DNA of 64,000 nt from an uncultured Blautia sp. (GTDB lineage: Bacteria > Bacillota > Clostridia > Lachnospirales > Lachnospiraceae), in assembly GCA_900551075.1 (NCBI GenBank), contig URVB01000012.1, positions 23,465 through 87,464 on the forward strand, given 5' to 3'. The notes beneath the pieces were generated by a model. The model had not been told where the DNA came from and searched no databases. It was given only the letters and a program-made list of their open reading frames with translations. Below, piece by piece: positions 51,047-60,216 of this stretch. The stretch's first letter is position 1. Each line of letters opens with the position of its first letter. The translations under genes were made by a program, and so were the position numbers.

Positions 51047-52285
51047 CTAATCAGCAGCTCTCTGCTGTTTCTGTTTCGTAAAATCATTATCTGTCAGTCC
51101 CTCCTGGGCAAGGACGGTATGCAGAACGGATATATCACTGGAAACGTCCCATGCCGTATCCTGGAAAACAGAATCCAGAAGCTTCCCGAAGGCCTCATTC
51201 AGTGTATCCAGGGTTTCCTCTATTTCTTTTTTGGAGGATTTGATATTTTCACCCTGAACCGGCTGTTTGTCCATATCCTCATAGGCATTCAAAAGCTTCA
51301 CTGTCATCGGCAGATAATAATTCATAAGGCGTTTCAGGTCCGGAATGATTTCCGGATGCTCCTCTGCCCTGATAAATATCTGCTGAACAATCTGCTCCAT
51401 CCTGGATATTTTTGCAGAAATCTCTTCACCAGGTATCGCATCATTGCTCCTTCTTATCTTTTCCAGGTATTCGTTGCCTTTATCCAATACCTCCTGAACC
51501 TCCGGGGAAACCTTCTTCTTCTGTGATGCCTTCTGTATCTCCTGCGCTTTTTTCAATTCCAGTTGTTTCTGTGTTTCCTCATACTGCCGGAATGTCTCAT
51601 TGCTGGTAATCAGACAGGTTTCCTGCCGGTCCATATGTCCTTCCAAAAACCAGCCTCTTAGAATCATAGACCTGATGTCCTTTTTCACATATTTTACCGG
51701 TTTCCCGGCTACTCTCGCAAGCTGCTCTAAGCCACAATATGTATGGCTTCCAAGTGCTTTTACATATTTTCTGAAACGGCCAAGCCTGCACAGTCCGCTG
51801 CAGCCGTGCGCCAAAAGCCCGCCGCCCACAGCCGTACCTGCCAGCATAAAAAGCATCGGGCTGCCCGAGCTGATGCCCATTACCATTTGAAGGACAGCAA
51901 CGGTCAGCAGGCCGATAGTCATACCTCCTGTCAGGATTCCTCCGAATACCGTAAACAAAATATTTTTCACATGTTCCCCTGTCAGTGGACTGTAGACCTG
52001 TGGCTGAAAGGTTTTCTGCCCGGGTGCCTGCACACGGGAGGTCCTGTATGTACCGCCTGCCTGTCCCGAAACAGATTTTCCTTTTCTCCGGGATGTACGT
52101 GTGCTCTCCCCCCTGGTTCCGTATATGGCATCCTGATATTGCCGTATGGTATGATTCACAGCCTGCGTGATGGATTGGTTCATTTTTTGATAATTTTTTG
52201 AATTTACTGCTGTTTCTATGATATCCTGGACCTTATCTCCCAGCTTTTCCAAATCGGCAAGGCCCTCAAATTCCCAATGCTCCAT
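51047..52285 (-). CDS. xpaC: XpaC-like protein (5-bromo-4-chloroindolyl phosphate hydrolysis protein family)
   Basis: The 412-residue protein has a charged N-terminal half, two membrane helices (about 110-160), and a C-terminal cytosolic domain. XpaC is a family often found beside telA. I chose MEHWEFEGLADLEKLG because GGAGGAAGTT lies before its ATG and a TATAAT promoter is just upstream; the extra 68 codons in the longer frame lie across that promoter. The likely role is with TelA in the envelope; the biochemical function is unproven. Confidence 0.8.
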   Translation of the reverse strand: MEHWEFEGLADLEKLGDKVQDIIETAVNSKNYQKMNQSITQAVNHTIRQYQDAIYGTRGESTRTSRRKGKSVSGQAGGTYRTSRVQAPGQKTFQPQVYSPLTGEHVKNILFTVFGGILTGGMTIGLLTVAVLQMVMGISSGSPMLFMLAGTAVGGGLLAHGCSGLCRLGRFRKYVKALGSHTYCGLEQLARVAGKPVKYVKKDIRSMILRGWFLEGHMDRQETCLITSNETFRQYEETQKQLELKKAQEIQKASQKKKVSPEVQEVLDKGNEYLEKIRRSNDAIPGEEISAKISRMEQIVQQIFIRAEEHPEIIPDLKRLMNYYLPMTVKLLNAYEDMDKQPVQGENIKSSKKEIEETLDTLNEAFGKLLDSVFQDTAWDVSSDISVLHTVLAQEGLTDNDFTKQKQQRAAD

Positions 52286-52313
52286 AACTTCCTCCGAATT
52301 CTTAATATCTTTT

Positions 52314-52342
52314 ATTATAGCGGAGTCATGGGCAAAATACAA
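52314..52342 (-). promoter_or_regulatory. promoter of xpaC-telA
   Basis: TTGTAT (52337-52342), 17 bases, TATAAT (52314-52319) on the minus strand, 29 bases before the chosen ATG. Confidence 0.75.
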
Positions 52343-52397
52343 GAGAGGGCTGAATCTTCTCTTTTTTAATATTTTTTCAAAAAACAGAAAGTTTTCA

Positions 52398-52426
52398 TTG
52401 AAGTCATTACATAAAAGCTTTAAAAT
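52398..52426 (+). promoter_or_regulatory. promoter of ilvE
   Basis: TTGAAG (52398-52403), 17 bases, TAAAAT (52421-52426). Confidence 0.65.
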
Positions 52427-52472
52427 GATAAAGAGAAGAAAGAGAGAATCTACAAATGGGAGGAAGCTTATT

Positions 52473-53498
52473 ATGGAAAAAAAGAACATCGACTGGGCCA
52501 GCCTGGGCTTTGGCTATGTACAGACCGATTACCGTTATGTATCTAATTTTAAAGATGGTGCCTGGGACAAAGGCAGCCTTACTACAGACGCTACTGTTGC
52601 GATCAACGAGTGTGCGGGAGTCCTTCAGTATGCACAGACCATATTTGAGGGAATGAAGGCGTACACCACAGAGGACGGACGTATCGTAACCTTCCGTCCT
52701 GATCTGAATGCGGAACGTATGGAAAACTCCGCTAAGAGACTGGAAATGCCGGTATTTCCAAAAGACCGGTTCATTGACGCGGTTGTTGAAACCGTAAAAG
52801 CAAATGCCGCATACGTACCGCCGTTCGGTTCCGGTGCCACCTTATATATTCGTCCGTACATGTTCGGCTCCAATCCGGTCATTGGAGTAAAACCGGCTGA
52901 CGAATATCAGTTCCGTGTATTCACCACTCCGGTTGGCCCTTACTTCAAAGACGGCGTGAAACCTCTGACCATCCGTGTCTGTGATTTTGACCGTGCCGCA
53001 CCGCATGGAACCGGTCATATCAAAGCAGGACTCAACTATGCTATGAGCATGCATGCAATCGTGGATGCACACAAACAGGGTTATGACGAAAATATGTATC
53101 TGGATGCCCAAACACGTACAAAGGTAGAAGAGACAGGCGGTGCAAACTTCCTGTTTGTCACCAGGGACGGCAGGGTTGTGACCGCGAAAACCGACCGCAC
53201 TCTTCCATCCATGACCCGCCCTTCTCTGATCTATGTTGCCAAAGAATATCTCGGACTCGAAGCGGAAGAAAGAGAAATTTATCTGGACGAGGTAAAAGAT
53301 TTTGCAGAATGCGGTCTTTGCGGAACTGCTGCCGTTATTTCCCCTGTAGGCAAGATTGTGGATCACGGTACAGATATCTGCTTCCCAAGCGGTATGACCG
53401 AAATGGGTCCAATTACCAGGAAGCTGTATGATACTCTGACCGGTATCCAGATGGGACGCATCGAAGCTCCGGAAGGCTGGCTGAAGGTCATCGGATAA
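52473..53498 (+). CDS. ilvE: branched-chain amino acid aminotransferase
   Basis: IlvE transfers the amino group between glutamate and the keto acids of leucine, isoleucine and valine. The 341-residue fold-type IV PLP enzyme has the catalytic lysine K184 in GTGHIKAGLNYA, plus YAQTIFEGMKAY and CGTAAVISPVGKI. I chose the ATG with GGGAGGAAGC before it; the longer frame upstream runs over the divergent promoter region. CodY is encoded in this window and often regulates ilvE, but I see no good CodY box here. Confidence 0.97.
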   Translation: MEKKNIDWASLGFGYVQTDYRYVSNFKDGAWDKGSLTTDATVAINECAGVLQYAQTIFEGMKAYTTEDGRIVTFRPDLNAERMENSAKRLEMPVFPKDRFIDAVVETVKANAAYVPPFGSGATLYIRPYMFGSNPVIGVKPADEYQFRVFTTPVGPYFKDGVKPLTIRVCDFDRAAPHGTGHIKAGLNYAMSMHAIVDAHKQGYDENMYLDAQTRTKVEETGGANFLFVTRDGRVVTAKTDRTLPSMTRPSLIYVAKEYLGLEAEEREIYLDEVKDFAECGLCGTAAVISPVGKIVDHGTDICFPSGMTEMGPITRKLYDTLTGIQMGRIEAPEGWLKVIG

Positions 53499-53525
53499 TT
53501 ACAGAGTATGCGCCTTACGGCACAC

Positions 53526-53566
53526 AAAAACCCTCCAAATACATAAGCATTTGGAGGGTTTCGTTT
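53526..53566. terminator. bidirectional terminator between ilvE and degV
   Basis: AACCCTCCAAAT pairs perfectly with ATTTGGAGGGTT around an eight-base loop, with A- and T-rich flanks for both converging genes. Confidence 0.9.
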
Positions 53567-54434
53567 ATCTTGCATCACCCAAAAAGAACAGCGCAAGCGT
53601 TCCCGGACCAGAATGCGCCCCTATGGTCGCTCCCACGTGATTCATGACCACAGTCCGGATCGGATACTTTTCTTTTATCCTGGATTCCAGGAATCTCGCT
53701 TCATCCTCACAATCCCCATGGCTGATAAAAATCGTATCACAGTTGTCCTTAAAGCTTCCGAGCTTTTCATCCATAGCCTTCACCAGCTCCAGAATCGCCT
53801 TCTTACGTCCGCGCACCTTTCCTACCGGAATCAGCTTTCCCTCGTCATCTACATGCAGCACAGGCTTAATGTTCAGCATTCCGCCCAATACGGCCGTTGT
53901 CCTGGAAACACGCCCGCCTCTGTATAGATGATTCAGATCATCTACCGTAAACATATGCACAATATGCTTTTTATTTGCCTCCGTCCACGCTGCAACTGCA
54001 TCCATATTCTCTCCGGCCTCTTTTCTCTTCTGCGCCAGATAAACGAGCAGTCCCTGACCGAGAGAGGCGCTTAGGGAATCAATGACCTTTATGGAACGTT
54101 CGGGATACGCCTCCGCAAGCTCCTCTGCTGCAATGCGGCTGCTGTTATAGCTTCCGCTTAACCCGGATGAAAATGCAATATGAAGAATATCCTTGCCGGC
54201 CTGTAAGTATGGCTCCAAAAGTGCTTTTGCCGCTTCCGGATTCACCTGTGCCGTTGTAGGCAGGGAACCGCCGCGCATTCTTTCATAAAACTCATGTACC
54301 GGAAGAAAATTCTCATGCGTATAATTCACGCCGTCCATGGCATAACTCAAATACATACATCCTACACCATGTTCTCTAAAAAACTCCTCGGGAAGGTCGG
54401 AATTGTTATCTGTAGTAATCACATAATCTCTCAT
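53565..54434 (-). CDS. DegV family fatty-acid-binding protein
   Basis: The 289-residue protein is of the DegV/FakB type, which binds a fatty acid and presents it to a fatty acid kinase. It shows ITTDNNSDLPEEFF at the start, SYAMDGVNYTHENF, the ligand region LPTTAQVNPEAA, IAFSSGLSGSYNSSRIAAEEL, and VNHVGATIGAHSGPGTLALFFLG at the C-terminus. A fakA kinase gene is not in the window. The exact ligand is inferred from the family. Confidence 0.9.
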   Translation of the reverse strand: MRDYVITTDNNSDLPEEFFREHGVGCMYLSYAMDGVNYTHENFLPVHEFYERMRGGSLPTTAQVNPEAAKALLEPYLQAGKDILHIAFSSGLSGSYNSSRIAAEELAEAYPERSIKVIDSLSASLGQGLLVYLAQKRKEAGENMDAVAAWTEANKKHIVHMFTVDDLNHLYRGGRVSRTTAVLGGMLNIKPVLHVDDEGKLIPVGKVRGRKKAILELVKAMDEKLGSFKDNCDTIFISHGDCEDEARFLESRIKEKYPIRTVVMNHVGATIGAHSGPGTLALFFLGDAR

Positions 54435-54548
54435 ATTTTGTCCTCTCTCCAGCTATATACCGGCGTTTACTGCATTAAAATCAATCTAGCTATTATGATA
54501 CCATTTCTTTCTTCCCGGCGCAACTGAAAAGAAAACACCTCTCTCCAT

Positions 54549-55733
54549 TTATTTCTCCAAAACCTTCAATGCCTCCTGAAGCTGATTATCTTCCTCATGA
54601 GTGATTTCTTCTTTATTCAAAAGATTCGCATCCAATTTTACTTCCACATCCGGTCTGATACCGACCTCATGGATAGAATTCCCATTCGGCGTATAGTAGC
54701 GGGACACGGTAAGCTTCACTGCGCTTCCGTCCACAAGGGGCGTAATCGCCTGCACGATTCCCTTTCCATAGGTGTTCATTCCCACGATCGTCCCAATTCC
54801 ATAATCCTGCACTGCTCCTGCAAAAATTTCCGAAGCACTGGCACTGCCTTCATTGACCAGAACAGCCAGCGGCATTTCAAGCGGATGCTTTCCTTCAGAG
54901 GTTTTTTCCTCACGATTTCCGTATTTATCCTCTGTATAAACGATCAGGCCTTCCGGCAGCAGCTCACTCAGCACATCACACACAGAGGTTAAAAGGCCGC
55001 CCGGATTATCCCTCAGATCCACCACCAATTTTTTCATCCCCTGCTCATTAAGCTCAGCAAACGCCTCCTGATACTGTTCGCAGGTAACTCCCGTAAACTC
55101 TGAAATTCTGATATATCCAATCTCCTGATTCAGCATTTCATGAAACACGGAAGGGAGCACCACATCCTTGATCGGTACTGTGATTTCCAAAGCTTCCTCC
55201 ACATCCTCCCTGTGTATGGTCAGAACAACACTGTCATTCCCACTGTTTTTAATCTTATCCACAACCTCTGTAAGCTCTGCCTCCGTGATATCTATACCGT
55301 CTAATGCGCTGATGATATCACCCGCCTGAAGTCCGGCCAATTCTCCCGGCCCTCCTTCATAGCATTCTACAATACGCACGCCGCCCTCCTGATTTTCCTG
55401 CATCAGCACGCCGATTCCCACATAGGAGCCTTCAGTAGATGTCGTTTCCTGCTCATACTCCTCCGCCGTATAATAGCGTGAATAGGGGTCTCCCAATCCA
55501 TAGAGAAGTCCGGCATAAAGTCCCTCAGCCAATTCATCCTCATCTTTTTCTTCCAAATATTCCTCATCAATCAATTGCTCCAGATATTCCAGCTTCTGAA
55601 CATGTGCTCTGTCGGACAGCACACTCCTTCCTGATGAATATCCGCGGGTATATCCCATATAGCCTCCGGCCACCACTATGGCTGTGCACAAAATACCTGC
55701 CGCTGCTCCTTTGATAAATTCTCTGTTTTCCAT
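54549..55733 (-). CDS. S41 family C-terminal processing protease
   Basis: The 394-residue protease has an N-terminal membrane anchor (about 9-26), a PDZ domain (about 98-190), and an S41 domain with VNEGSASASEIFAGA, containing the catalytic serine at about S299, and TYGKGIVQ with lysine K324. Enzymes of this type trim proteins outside the membrane. It lies 113 bases after ftsX, with a terminator-like hairpin between; the ftsE-ftsX-ctp order is common in Firmicutes. Confidence 0.94.
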   Translation of the reverse strand: MENREFIKGAAAGILCTAIVVAGGYMGYTRGYSSGRSVLSDRAHVQKLEYLEQLIDEEYLEEKDEDELAEGLYAGLLYGLGDPYSRYYTAEEYEQETTSTEGSYVGIGVLMQENQEGGVRIVECYEGGPGELAGLQAGDIISALDGIDITEAELTEVVDKIKNSGNDSVVLTIHREDVEEALEITVPIKDVVLPSVFHEMLNQEIGYIRISEFTGVTCEQYQEAFAELNEQGMKKLVVDLRDNPGGLLTSVCDVLSELLPEGLIVYTEDKYGNREEKTSEGKHPLEMPLAVLVNEGSASASEIFAGAVQDYGIGTIVGMNTYGKGIVQAITPLVDGSAVKLTVSRYYTPNGNSIHEVGIRPDVEVKLDANLLNKEEITHEEDNQLQEALKVLEK

Positions 55734-55781
55734 GGCTGCTCCTTATACAAACTGTTAAAACAATAAATGTTCTATGAAATG

Positions 55782-55813
55782 AAAAATGGCCGCCGGAAAT
55801 CCCGGCAGCCGTC
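55782..55813 (-). terminator. terminator or attenuator after ftsX
   Basis: GGCTGCCGG pairs with CCGGCGGCC around five bases, followed on the minus strand by ATTTTTC. It stands between ftsX and the S41 protease gene. Confidence 0.75.
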
Positions 55814-55846
55814 TTCCTCTATTAATCTTATAATAAAATTCCCGTC

Positions 55847-56752
55847 TTATACCTTCAAGTGCTTTCTGGTTGTCCAGAAGCTTCCTACCAGTCCAATGCC
55901 GATTCCCAATGCCAGGCTCACCGGAAGCAGCGTCTGATAAATCTGTTCCACAGGAATAAATGCCACGATACTCGTCAATACATTAAATTTTGTCAGTACA
56001 TACCGTACGGTACTGCTGTACACAAAATACAAACCAAGCAGCGGAATTGCAGCGCCGATAATCCCAAGCACAATGCCTTCCAGCACAAAAGGTGAACGCA
56101 CAAATCCATCTGTGGCGCCAATCAGCTTCATAATTCCAATTTCCTCCTTACGGACAGAAATTCCAACAGAAACCGTATTGCTGATCAGGAAGATGGAAAT
56201 GATCAGAAGTACTGCAATAATTGCGATGGATGCATAAGAAACCAATCTGTTAAAGGAGCCCAGCGTTTTCGCAGCTTCCTCAGACTGATTGACCTCCCTT
56301 ACATGTTCCAGGCCCTGGATATACTGCACAAGCTCTGCCTGCTTCTCAATCTGGTTCATATATACATGATAATTCGAAGAGTTCACCAACGGATTGTCAT
56401 CCTTAAACCCTTCTGCAGCTTCAGAACCCTGGAAATACTGATCCTTAAAATTCTCCCATGCCTGATCCGCAGATTCAAACTCTATTTTTTCAACCTCCGG
56501 ACGCGCTTCGATCAAAGCACCAATCTGCTCCATTTCCTCCCGGGAGGTTCCTTCATTAAAGAAAACCGTGATCGGCACTTCTGATTCCACCTTATGTGCA
56601 ATGTTATTGACATTATTCACAATCGAATAAAAAATACCAACCAGAAAGATACACGCTGCCATTGTCAGGATGGAGGCAATGGAAAACATCCAGTTTCTTT
56701 TTATATTTATAATTCCCTGCTTCAGGGTAAACCATATCGTACTAGGCCTCAT
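55847..56752 (-). CDS. ftsX: cell division protein FtsX
   Basis: FtsX is the four-helix membrane partner of the ABC ATPase FtsE; the pair activates peptidoglycan hydrolases. I chose MRPSTIWFTLKQG (301 residues), preceded by AGGAGGGTATC. A first membrane helix lies at about 25-45, an extracellular loop to about 170, and three helices follow (VSYASIAIIAVLLIISIFL onwards). The start overlaps the ftsE stop by 11 bases, so translation is coupled. Confidence 0.95.
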   Translation of the reverse strand: MRPSTIWFTLKQGIINIKRNWMFSIASILTMAACIFLVGIFYSIVNNVNNIAHKVESEVPITVFFNEGTSREEMEQIGALIEARPEVEKIEFESADQAWENFKDQYFQGSEAAEGFKDDNPLVNSSNYHVYMNQIEKQAELVQYIQGLEHVREVNQSEEAAKTLGSFNRLVSYASIAIIAVLLIISIFLISNTVSVGISVRKEEIGIMKLIGATDGFVRSPFVLEGIVLGIIGAAIPLLGLYFVYSSTVRYVLTKFNVLTSIVAFIPVEQIYQTLLPVSLALGIGIGLVGSFWTTRKHLKV

Positions 56753-57425
56753 GATACCCTCCTTCTCTCTCATCACTTACAATGACGCCGTTATGCATGG
56801 TAACAACCCTTTTTTTCATGGTATTCACAATGTCTTTATTGTGGGTTACTACCAGCACTGTTGTTCCCCTCTCATTGATTTCCTCCAACAATTTCATGAT
56901 TTCCTCAGAGGTCCTGGGGTCCAAATTTCCGGTAGGCTCATCTGCCAGAAGAATATCAGGACGGTTAACAAGTGCACGGGCAAGCGCCACTCTCTGCTGC
57001 TCACCGCCGGACAGCTCGTCCGGAAAAGATTTATACTTTCCTGCCAGTCCCACCTCCTGGAGAATCTCCGGTACACGCTTCCTGATCACGCGGGTTGGTC
57101 TTCCAATGACACGCTGTGCAAATGCAACATTTTCATATACGTTTCTGTCTCTCAAAAGACGGAAGTCCTGGAATACAACACCAAGCTTCCTGCGGTATTT
57201 TGCCACACGCCTGTGTTTCATTTTTTCCAGGCGCTCTCCGCTGACGATCATCTCTCCGGAAGTGGCATCCAGCTCTTTCAGCAGTAATTTAATCAGCGTG
57301 GATTTACCGGAACCGCTGCTTCCTACCACAAATACAAATTCACCTTTATCTACATGTAAGTTCGCATGGTTCACAGCCGGCAGGCCTTTTCCATAGGATT
57401 TGCTTACATCAATCAAATCTATCAT
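56742..57425 (-). CDS. ftsE: cell division ATP-binding protein FtsE
   Basis: FtsE is the ATPase subunit working with FtsX at the division site. I chose MIDLIDVSKSYGKGLPAV (227 residues), preceded by GAGGAGGAG. Walker A is GSSGSGKST, the ABC signature LSGGEQQRVALARALV, and Walker B ILLADEPTG. The longer open frame upstream covers a terminator-like leader and is not coding. Confidence 0.96.
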   Translation of the reverse strand: MIDLIDVSKSYGKGLPAVNHANLHVDKGEFVFVVGSSGSGKSTLIKLLLKELDATSGEMIVSGERLEKMKHRRVAKYRRKLGVVFQDFRLLRDRNVYENVAFAQRVIGRPTRVIRKRVPEILQEVGLAGKYKSFPDELSGGEQQRVALARALVNRPDILLADEPTGNLDPRTSEEIMKLLEEINERGTTVLVVTHNKDIVNTMKKRVVTMHNGVIVSDEREGGYHEA

Positions 57426-57466
57426 AGTCTCCTCCTCAAAATACATAAGGTACGCATACCCGACAA

Positions 57467-57495
57467 CAAAAATGCTGCCAGAATCTCCGGCAGCA
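57467..57495 (-). terminator. terminator-like hairpin in the ftsE leader
   Basis: On the minus strand GCTGCCGG-type sequence pairs with CTGGCAGC, followed by ATTTTTG. It lies between a promoter and the ftsE start. A second CTGCCGGA copy just upstream could pair with the same arm, so alternative folds are possible. Confidence 0.6.
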
Positions 57496-57541
57496 CCTGT
57501 CGCAGTTCCGGCAGAATTATAATTAATGTTTTTGTAACATT

Positions 57542-57570
57542 GTTGTAACATAATTTCTGCAGGATTGCAA
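57542..57570 (-). promoter_or_regulatory. promoter of ftsEX
   Basis: TTGCAA (57565-57570), 17 bases, TACAAC (57542-57547) on the minus strand, upstream of the leader hairpin. Confidence 0.55.
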
Positions 57571-57599
57571 GTCCTTTTTATGAGTTCACATAAAATTCA

Positions 57600-58688
57600 T
57601 CAATATTCAAGTGTTTCCATATACTTCATGTACCTTACGACCATAAGCGCAATCTTAAACGTGATCGCATCTTCAAACACACGCAGATCCAATCCGGTAC
57701 TCTTCTGCAGCTTATCCAGACGGTATACCAGCGTATTCCTGTGGATATAAAGCTGTCTCGAGGTCTCGGATACATTCAGACTGTTTTCAAAAAATTTGTC
57801 AATGGTAACCAGGGTTTCCTCATCAAAATCATCGGGAGATTTGTTTTCAAAAATCTCTTTGATGAACATTTTACACAGAGGAATCGGCAGCTGATAGATC
57901 AGACGTCCGATACCAAGAGAACTGTATGCAATCACATCCTTATCTCCAAAGAAAATCTTGCCGACATCCAGAGCCATACGGGCTTCCTTATAGGAGCGGG
58001 AAACCTCTTTCAGCTCATTGACAATCGTTCCGTATGCCATATGTGTTTCCCCGGTCTGATGCAGTCCCAGCGTGTCCAGAATCGTATGGGCAAGCTTGTC
58101 CATCTCTTCGTAGCTTTCGCCTTCTTCCAGCTCTTTGACAATGATGATGCTCTTCTCATCCACTGCAGTAATAAAATCCTTACTCCTGCCGCCAAAAAGG
58201 CTTTTTACACTTTCCATAGAGCTGTGGTCCTTCTCCTGCTGCATTTCCAGGATCAAAACAACGCGCCGCACATCTGCCTCAATATGAAGCTTTTTCGCAC
58301 GATTGTAAATATCCACCAAAAGCAGGTTGTCCAAGAGCAGGTTCTTAATAAAGCTGTCTTTATCAAAACGTTCCTTATAGGCCACAATGAGATTCTGAAT
58401 CTGGAATGCAGCAAGCTTACCTACCATATACGTATCTTCATCATCTCCATGAGCCACCAGGATATATTCCAACTGGTAATCGTCACATACCTTGAAATAC
58501 TGGAATCCCTTTACAAGCTGGCTGTCAGCCTGCGACTCCACAAATGCCTGCACATCCCCCGGCTGGATGGAAAAATCCGAAAATGTAGATGCCAGAACTT
58601 TTCCTTCCGTGTCAATTACGCAGAACTCCGTCCTGGAAATTTCCTTTAAACCTTCTAATGTATTTTGAAGTACCTGATTTGATATCAT
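57600..58688 (-). CDS. PucR/CdaR-type transcriptional regulator
   Basis: The 362-residue protein has an N-terminal sensory region (about 1-125, with ISRTEFCVIDTEGKVLASTF), a middle GGDEF-like segment, and a C-terminal PucR-type helix-turn-helix (about 300-360) with LNVSETSRQLYIHRNTLVYRLDKLQKSTGLDLRVFEDAITFKIALMV. Members regulate use of sugar diacids, purines or other nutrients. I chose MISNQVLQ as the start; the ribosome binding site is only moderate. Its target genes are not evident. Confidence 0.85.
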   Translation of the reverse strand: MISNQVLQNTLEGLKEISRTEFCVIDTEGKVLASTFSDFSIQPGDVQAFVESQADSQLVKGFQYFKVCDDYQLEYILVAHGDDEDTYMVGKLAAFQIQNLIVAYKERFDKDSFIKNLLLDNLLLVDIYNRAKKLHIEADVRRVVLILEMQQEKDHSSMESVKSLFGGRSKDFITAVDEKSIIIVKELEEGESYEEMDKLAHTILDTLGLHQTGETHMAYGTIVNELKEVSRSYKEARMALDVGKIFFGDKDVIAYSSLGIGRLIYQLPIPLCKMFIKEIFENKSPDDFDEETLVTIDKFFENSLNVSETSRQLYIHRNTLVYRLDKLQKSTGLDLRVFEDAITFKIALMVVRYMKYMETLEY

Positions 58689-58829
58689 CCTCTTCCATCC
58701 CTTCTCATGTAGTATTCTAATTCCATATTTTCCCCACAAATAATTCCTGTCTAGTGTTATTTTAATACAAATTCACCAAAAATGAAAGAGGAAACCGAAA
58801 ATATTTTACATTTTTTTGTGAATTTTTCC

Positions 58830-59699
58830 CTATACCTTTTCTATAAAGCCCTCCCCATGCACTTCTCTTGCATCCGTCACAATCACAAATGCATCCGGAT
58901 CAATCTCATCTACGCGCTCCTTCAGATAAACAATTTCTTTTTTGCTGACTACACAAAACAGCATTAACTTCTCTTTTTCGGAGTACATTCCTCTTGCAAA
59001 TATACCGGTTACGCCTCTTCCCAAATCCTGCATCACCATATCGGAAATTTCTCTCGGCTTATTTGTCACAATATAAGCTGCCTTCGAAAATTTCAGGCCT
59101 TCAATTATGCCATCGGAAACCTTTGTCACCAAATACACTGCAATAATGGCATAAAGTGCCCTGTAAATGCCGAACACGTACATCCCCACCAGCACTACGA
59201 CGCCATCTACAAACTGCATGATCTGGGCTATCGAATAATGTCTTAAGTATTTCTGTATCAAAGCAGCCATCATATCTGTGCCGCCTGTGGTTCCCCGTCC
59301 GAGAAAAACGAGTCCGATTCCAACTCCCTGAATCACTCCGCCGTATACAGCCGCCAGAAGCAGGTCATCTCCAGCCAGATTCCAGACCGGCTGCAGCGCA
59401 AGCCAGGCTGACAATGCAGCCTCTCCTACCACCGCTCTTTTTACAAATTCAAAGCCCCGGATTTTCGCTCCCACCAAAAGCAATGGAATATTCAGTACAA
59501 AGTTCGTTACCCAAAGAGGGATTCCCCCCTTTACCAGTCCCTCTGTCCATGCCTTCACGATAATGGCAACACCGGAAAAACCGCCCGTAACAAGTCCGGA
59601 AGCATCAAACACCGAATTGATTGCCAGTGCCATAAGGCCGGCTCCCGCAATGATCAGCAGATATTCCACATACCATGGCTTTTTTCCGCTTAGTTTCAT
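58830..59699 (-). CDS. YitT family membrane protein
   Basis: The 289-residue protein has five or six membrane helices (about 10-175) and a C-terminal soluble domain (DUF2179, about 205-285) with AYIVTNKPREISDMVMQDLGRGVTGIFARGMYS and VVSKKEIVYLKERVDEIDPDAFVIVTDAREVHGEGF. The GGFSGVAII and GRGTTGGTDMMAALI segments are typical. The transported compound, if any, is unknown. AAAGGAG precedes the ATG. Confidence 0.92.
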   Translation of the reverse strand: MKLSGKKPWYVEYLLIIAGAGLMALAINSVFDASGLVTGGFSGVAIIVKAWTEGLVKGGIPLWVTNFVLNIPLLLVGAKIRGFEFVKRAVVGEAALSAWLALQPVWNLAGDDLLLAAVYGGVIQGVGIGLVFLGRGTTGGTDMMAALIQKYLRHYSIAQIMQFVDGVVVLVGMYVFGIYRALYAIIAVYLVTKVSDGIIEGLKFSKAAYIVTNKPREISDMVMQDLGRGVTGIFARGMYSEKEKLMLFCVVSKKEIVYLKERVDEIDPDAFVIVTDAREVHGEGFIEKV

Positions 59700-59795
59700 T
59701 CCTTATTCTCCTTTCCATTCTTTTCCATTCTATTAAAGCTTTATTTAACAAGGCTGCTTCAGCTCTCTGCATTCCTGAATTTTATATAGAATGCA

Positions 59796-59835
59796 AAGAA
59801 CGGGCAGCAGCCTCCTCAGACTGCCTCCCGTTCTT
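59796..59835 (-). terminator. terminator of the OPT-PqqD-like operon
   Basis: AAGAACGGG pairs with CCCGTTCTT, with inner GCAG/CTGC pairing. The minus-strand tail CTTTGC is weak, and a second hairpin GCATTC/GAATGC follows at about 59769-59794. Confidence 0.7.
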
Positions 59836-59844
59836 ATTCTTGCC

Positions 59845-60216
59845 TTATTTCTTCGGCATATTAAGAAACTTCACAAAATGATAGCTTTCCATTATCTGGA
59901 AATATTTCACAATTCTGGGATACAGCGGCTCTGCAGCTTCCCCAAATTCCGCTTTTACCAGTTCCGCAAGGTCTGCCACTGCTTTCTGTCCATCGATCAG
60001 GGGCCAGATAAAGCTGCCCTGCCCATCCAGGTGTACCTTCGTAAACCGCGGTTTATTAAATACCTTCTGGGCTATGGTGTTAAACAAGCCGGTATTTTCC
60101 ACCTCAAGAATCACACGATTTTTTAAATCCCTGTGCCACTTAAGCTCTCCGGACTGCTGCGGAATCAAATCCAGATAATTGATCTGCGGCTCGTTTTTCT
60201 TTCTTTTTTTACTCAT
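59845..60216 (-). CDS. PqqD-like (RRE-fold) protein
   Basis: The 123-residue protein has a basic N-terminus (SKKRKKNEPQ) and a small winged-helix-like PqqD fold (about 30-115, with HRDLKNRVILEVENTG, SFIWPLIDGQKAVADLAELVKAEFGEAAEPLYPRIVKYFQIMESYHFV). PqqD-type domains bind leader peptides of ribosomal peptides for a radical SAM partner; none is encoded here. Its ATG shares one base with the OPT stop (TGATG), so the two are made together. The role with the transporter is unknown. Confidence 0.8.
   Translation of the reverse strand: MSKKRKKNEPQINYLDLIPQQSGELKWHRDLKNRVILEVENTGLFNTIAQKVFNKPRFTKVHLDGQGSFIWPLIDGQKAVADLAELVKAEFGEAAEPLYPRIVKYFQIMESYHFVKFLNMPKK

Noticed and set aside
52360..52400. A possible CodY box before ilvE.
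   Set aside because: The best alignments have about five mismatches in AT-rich sequence, which is expected by chance.
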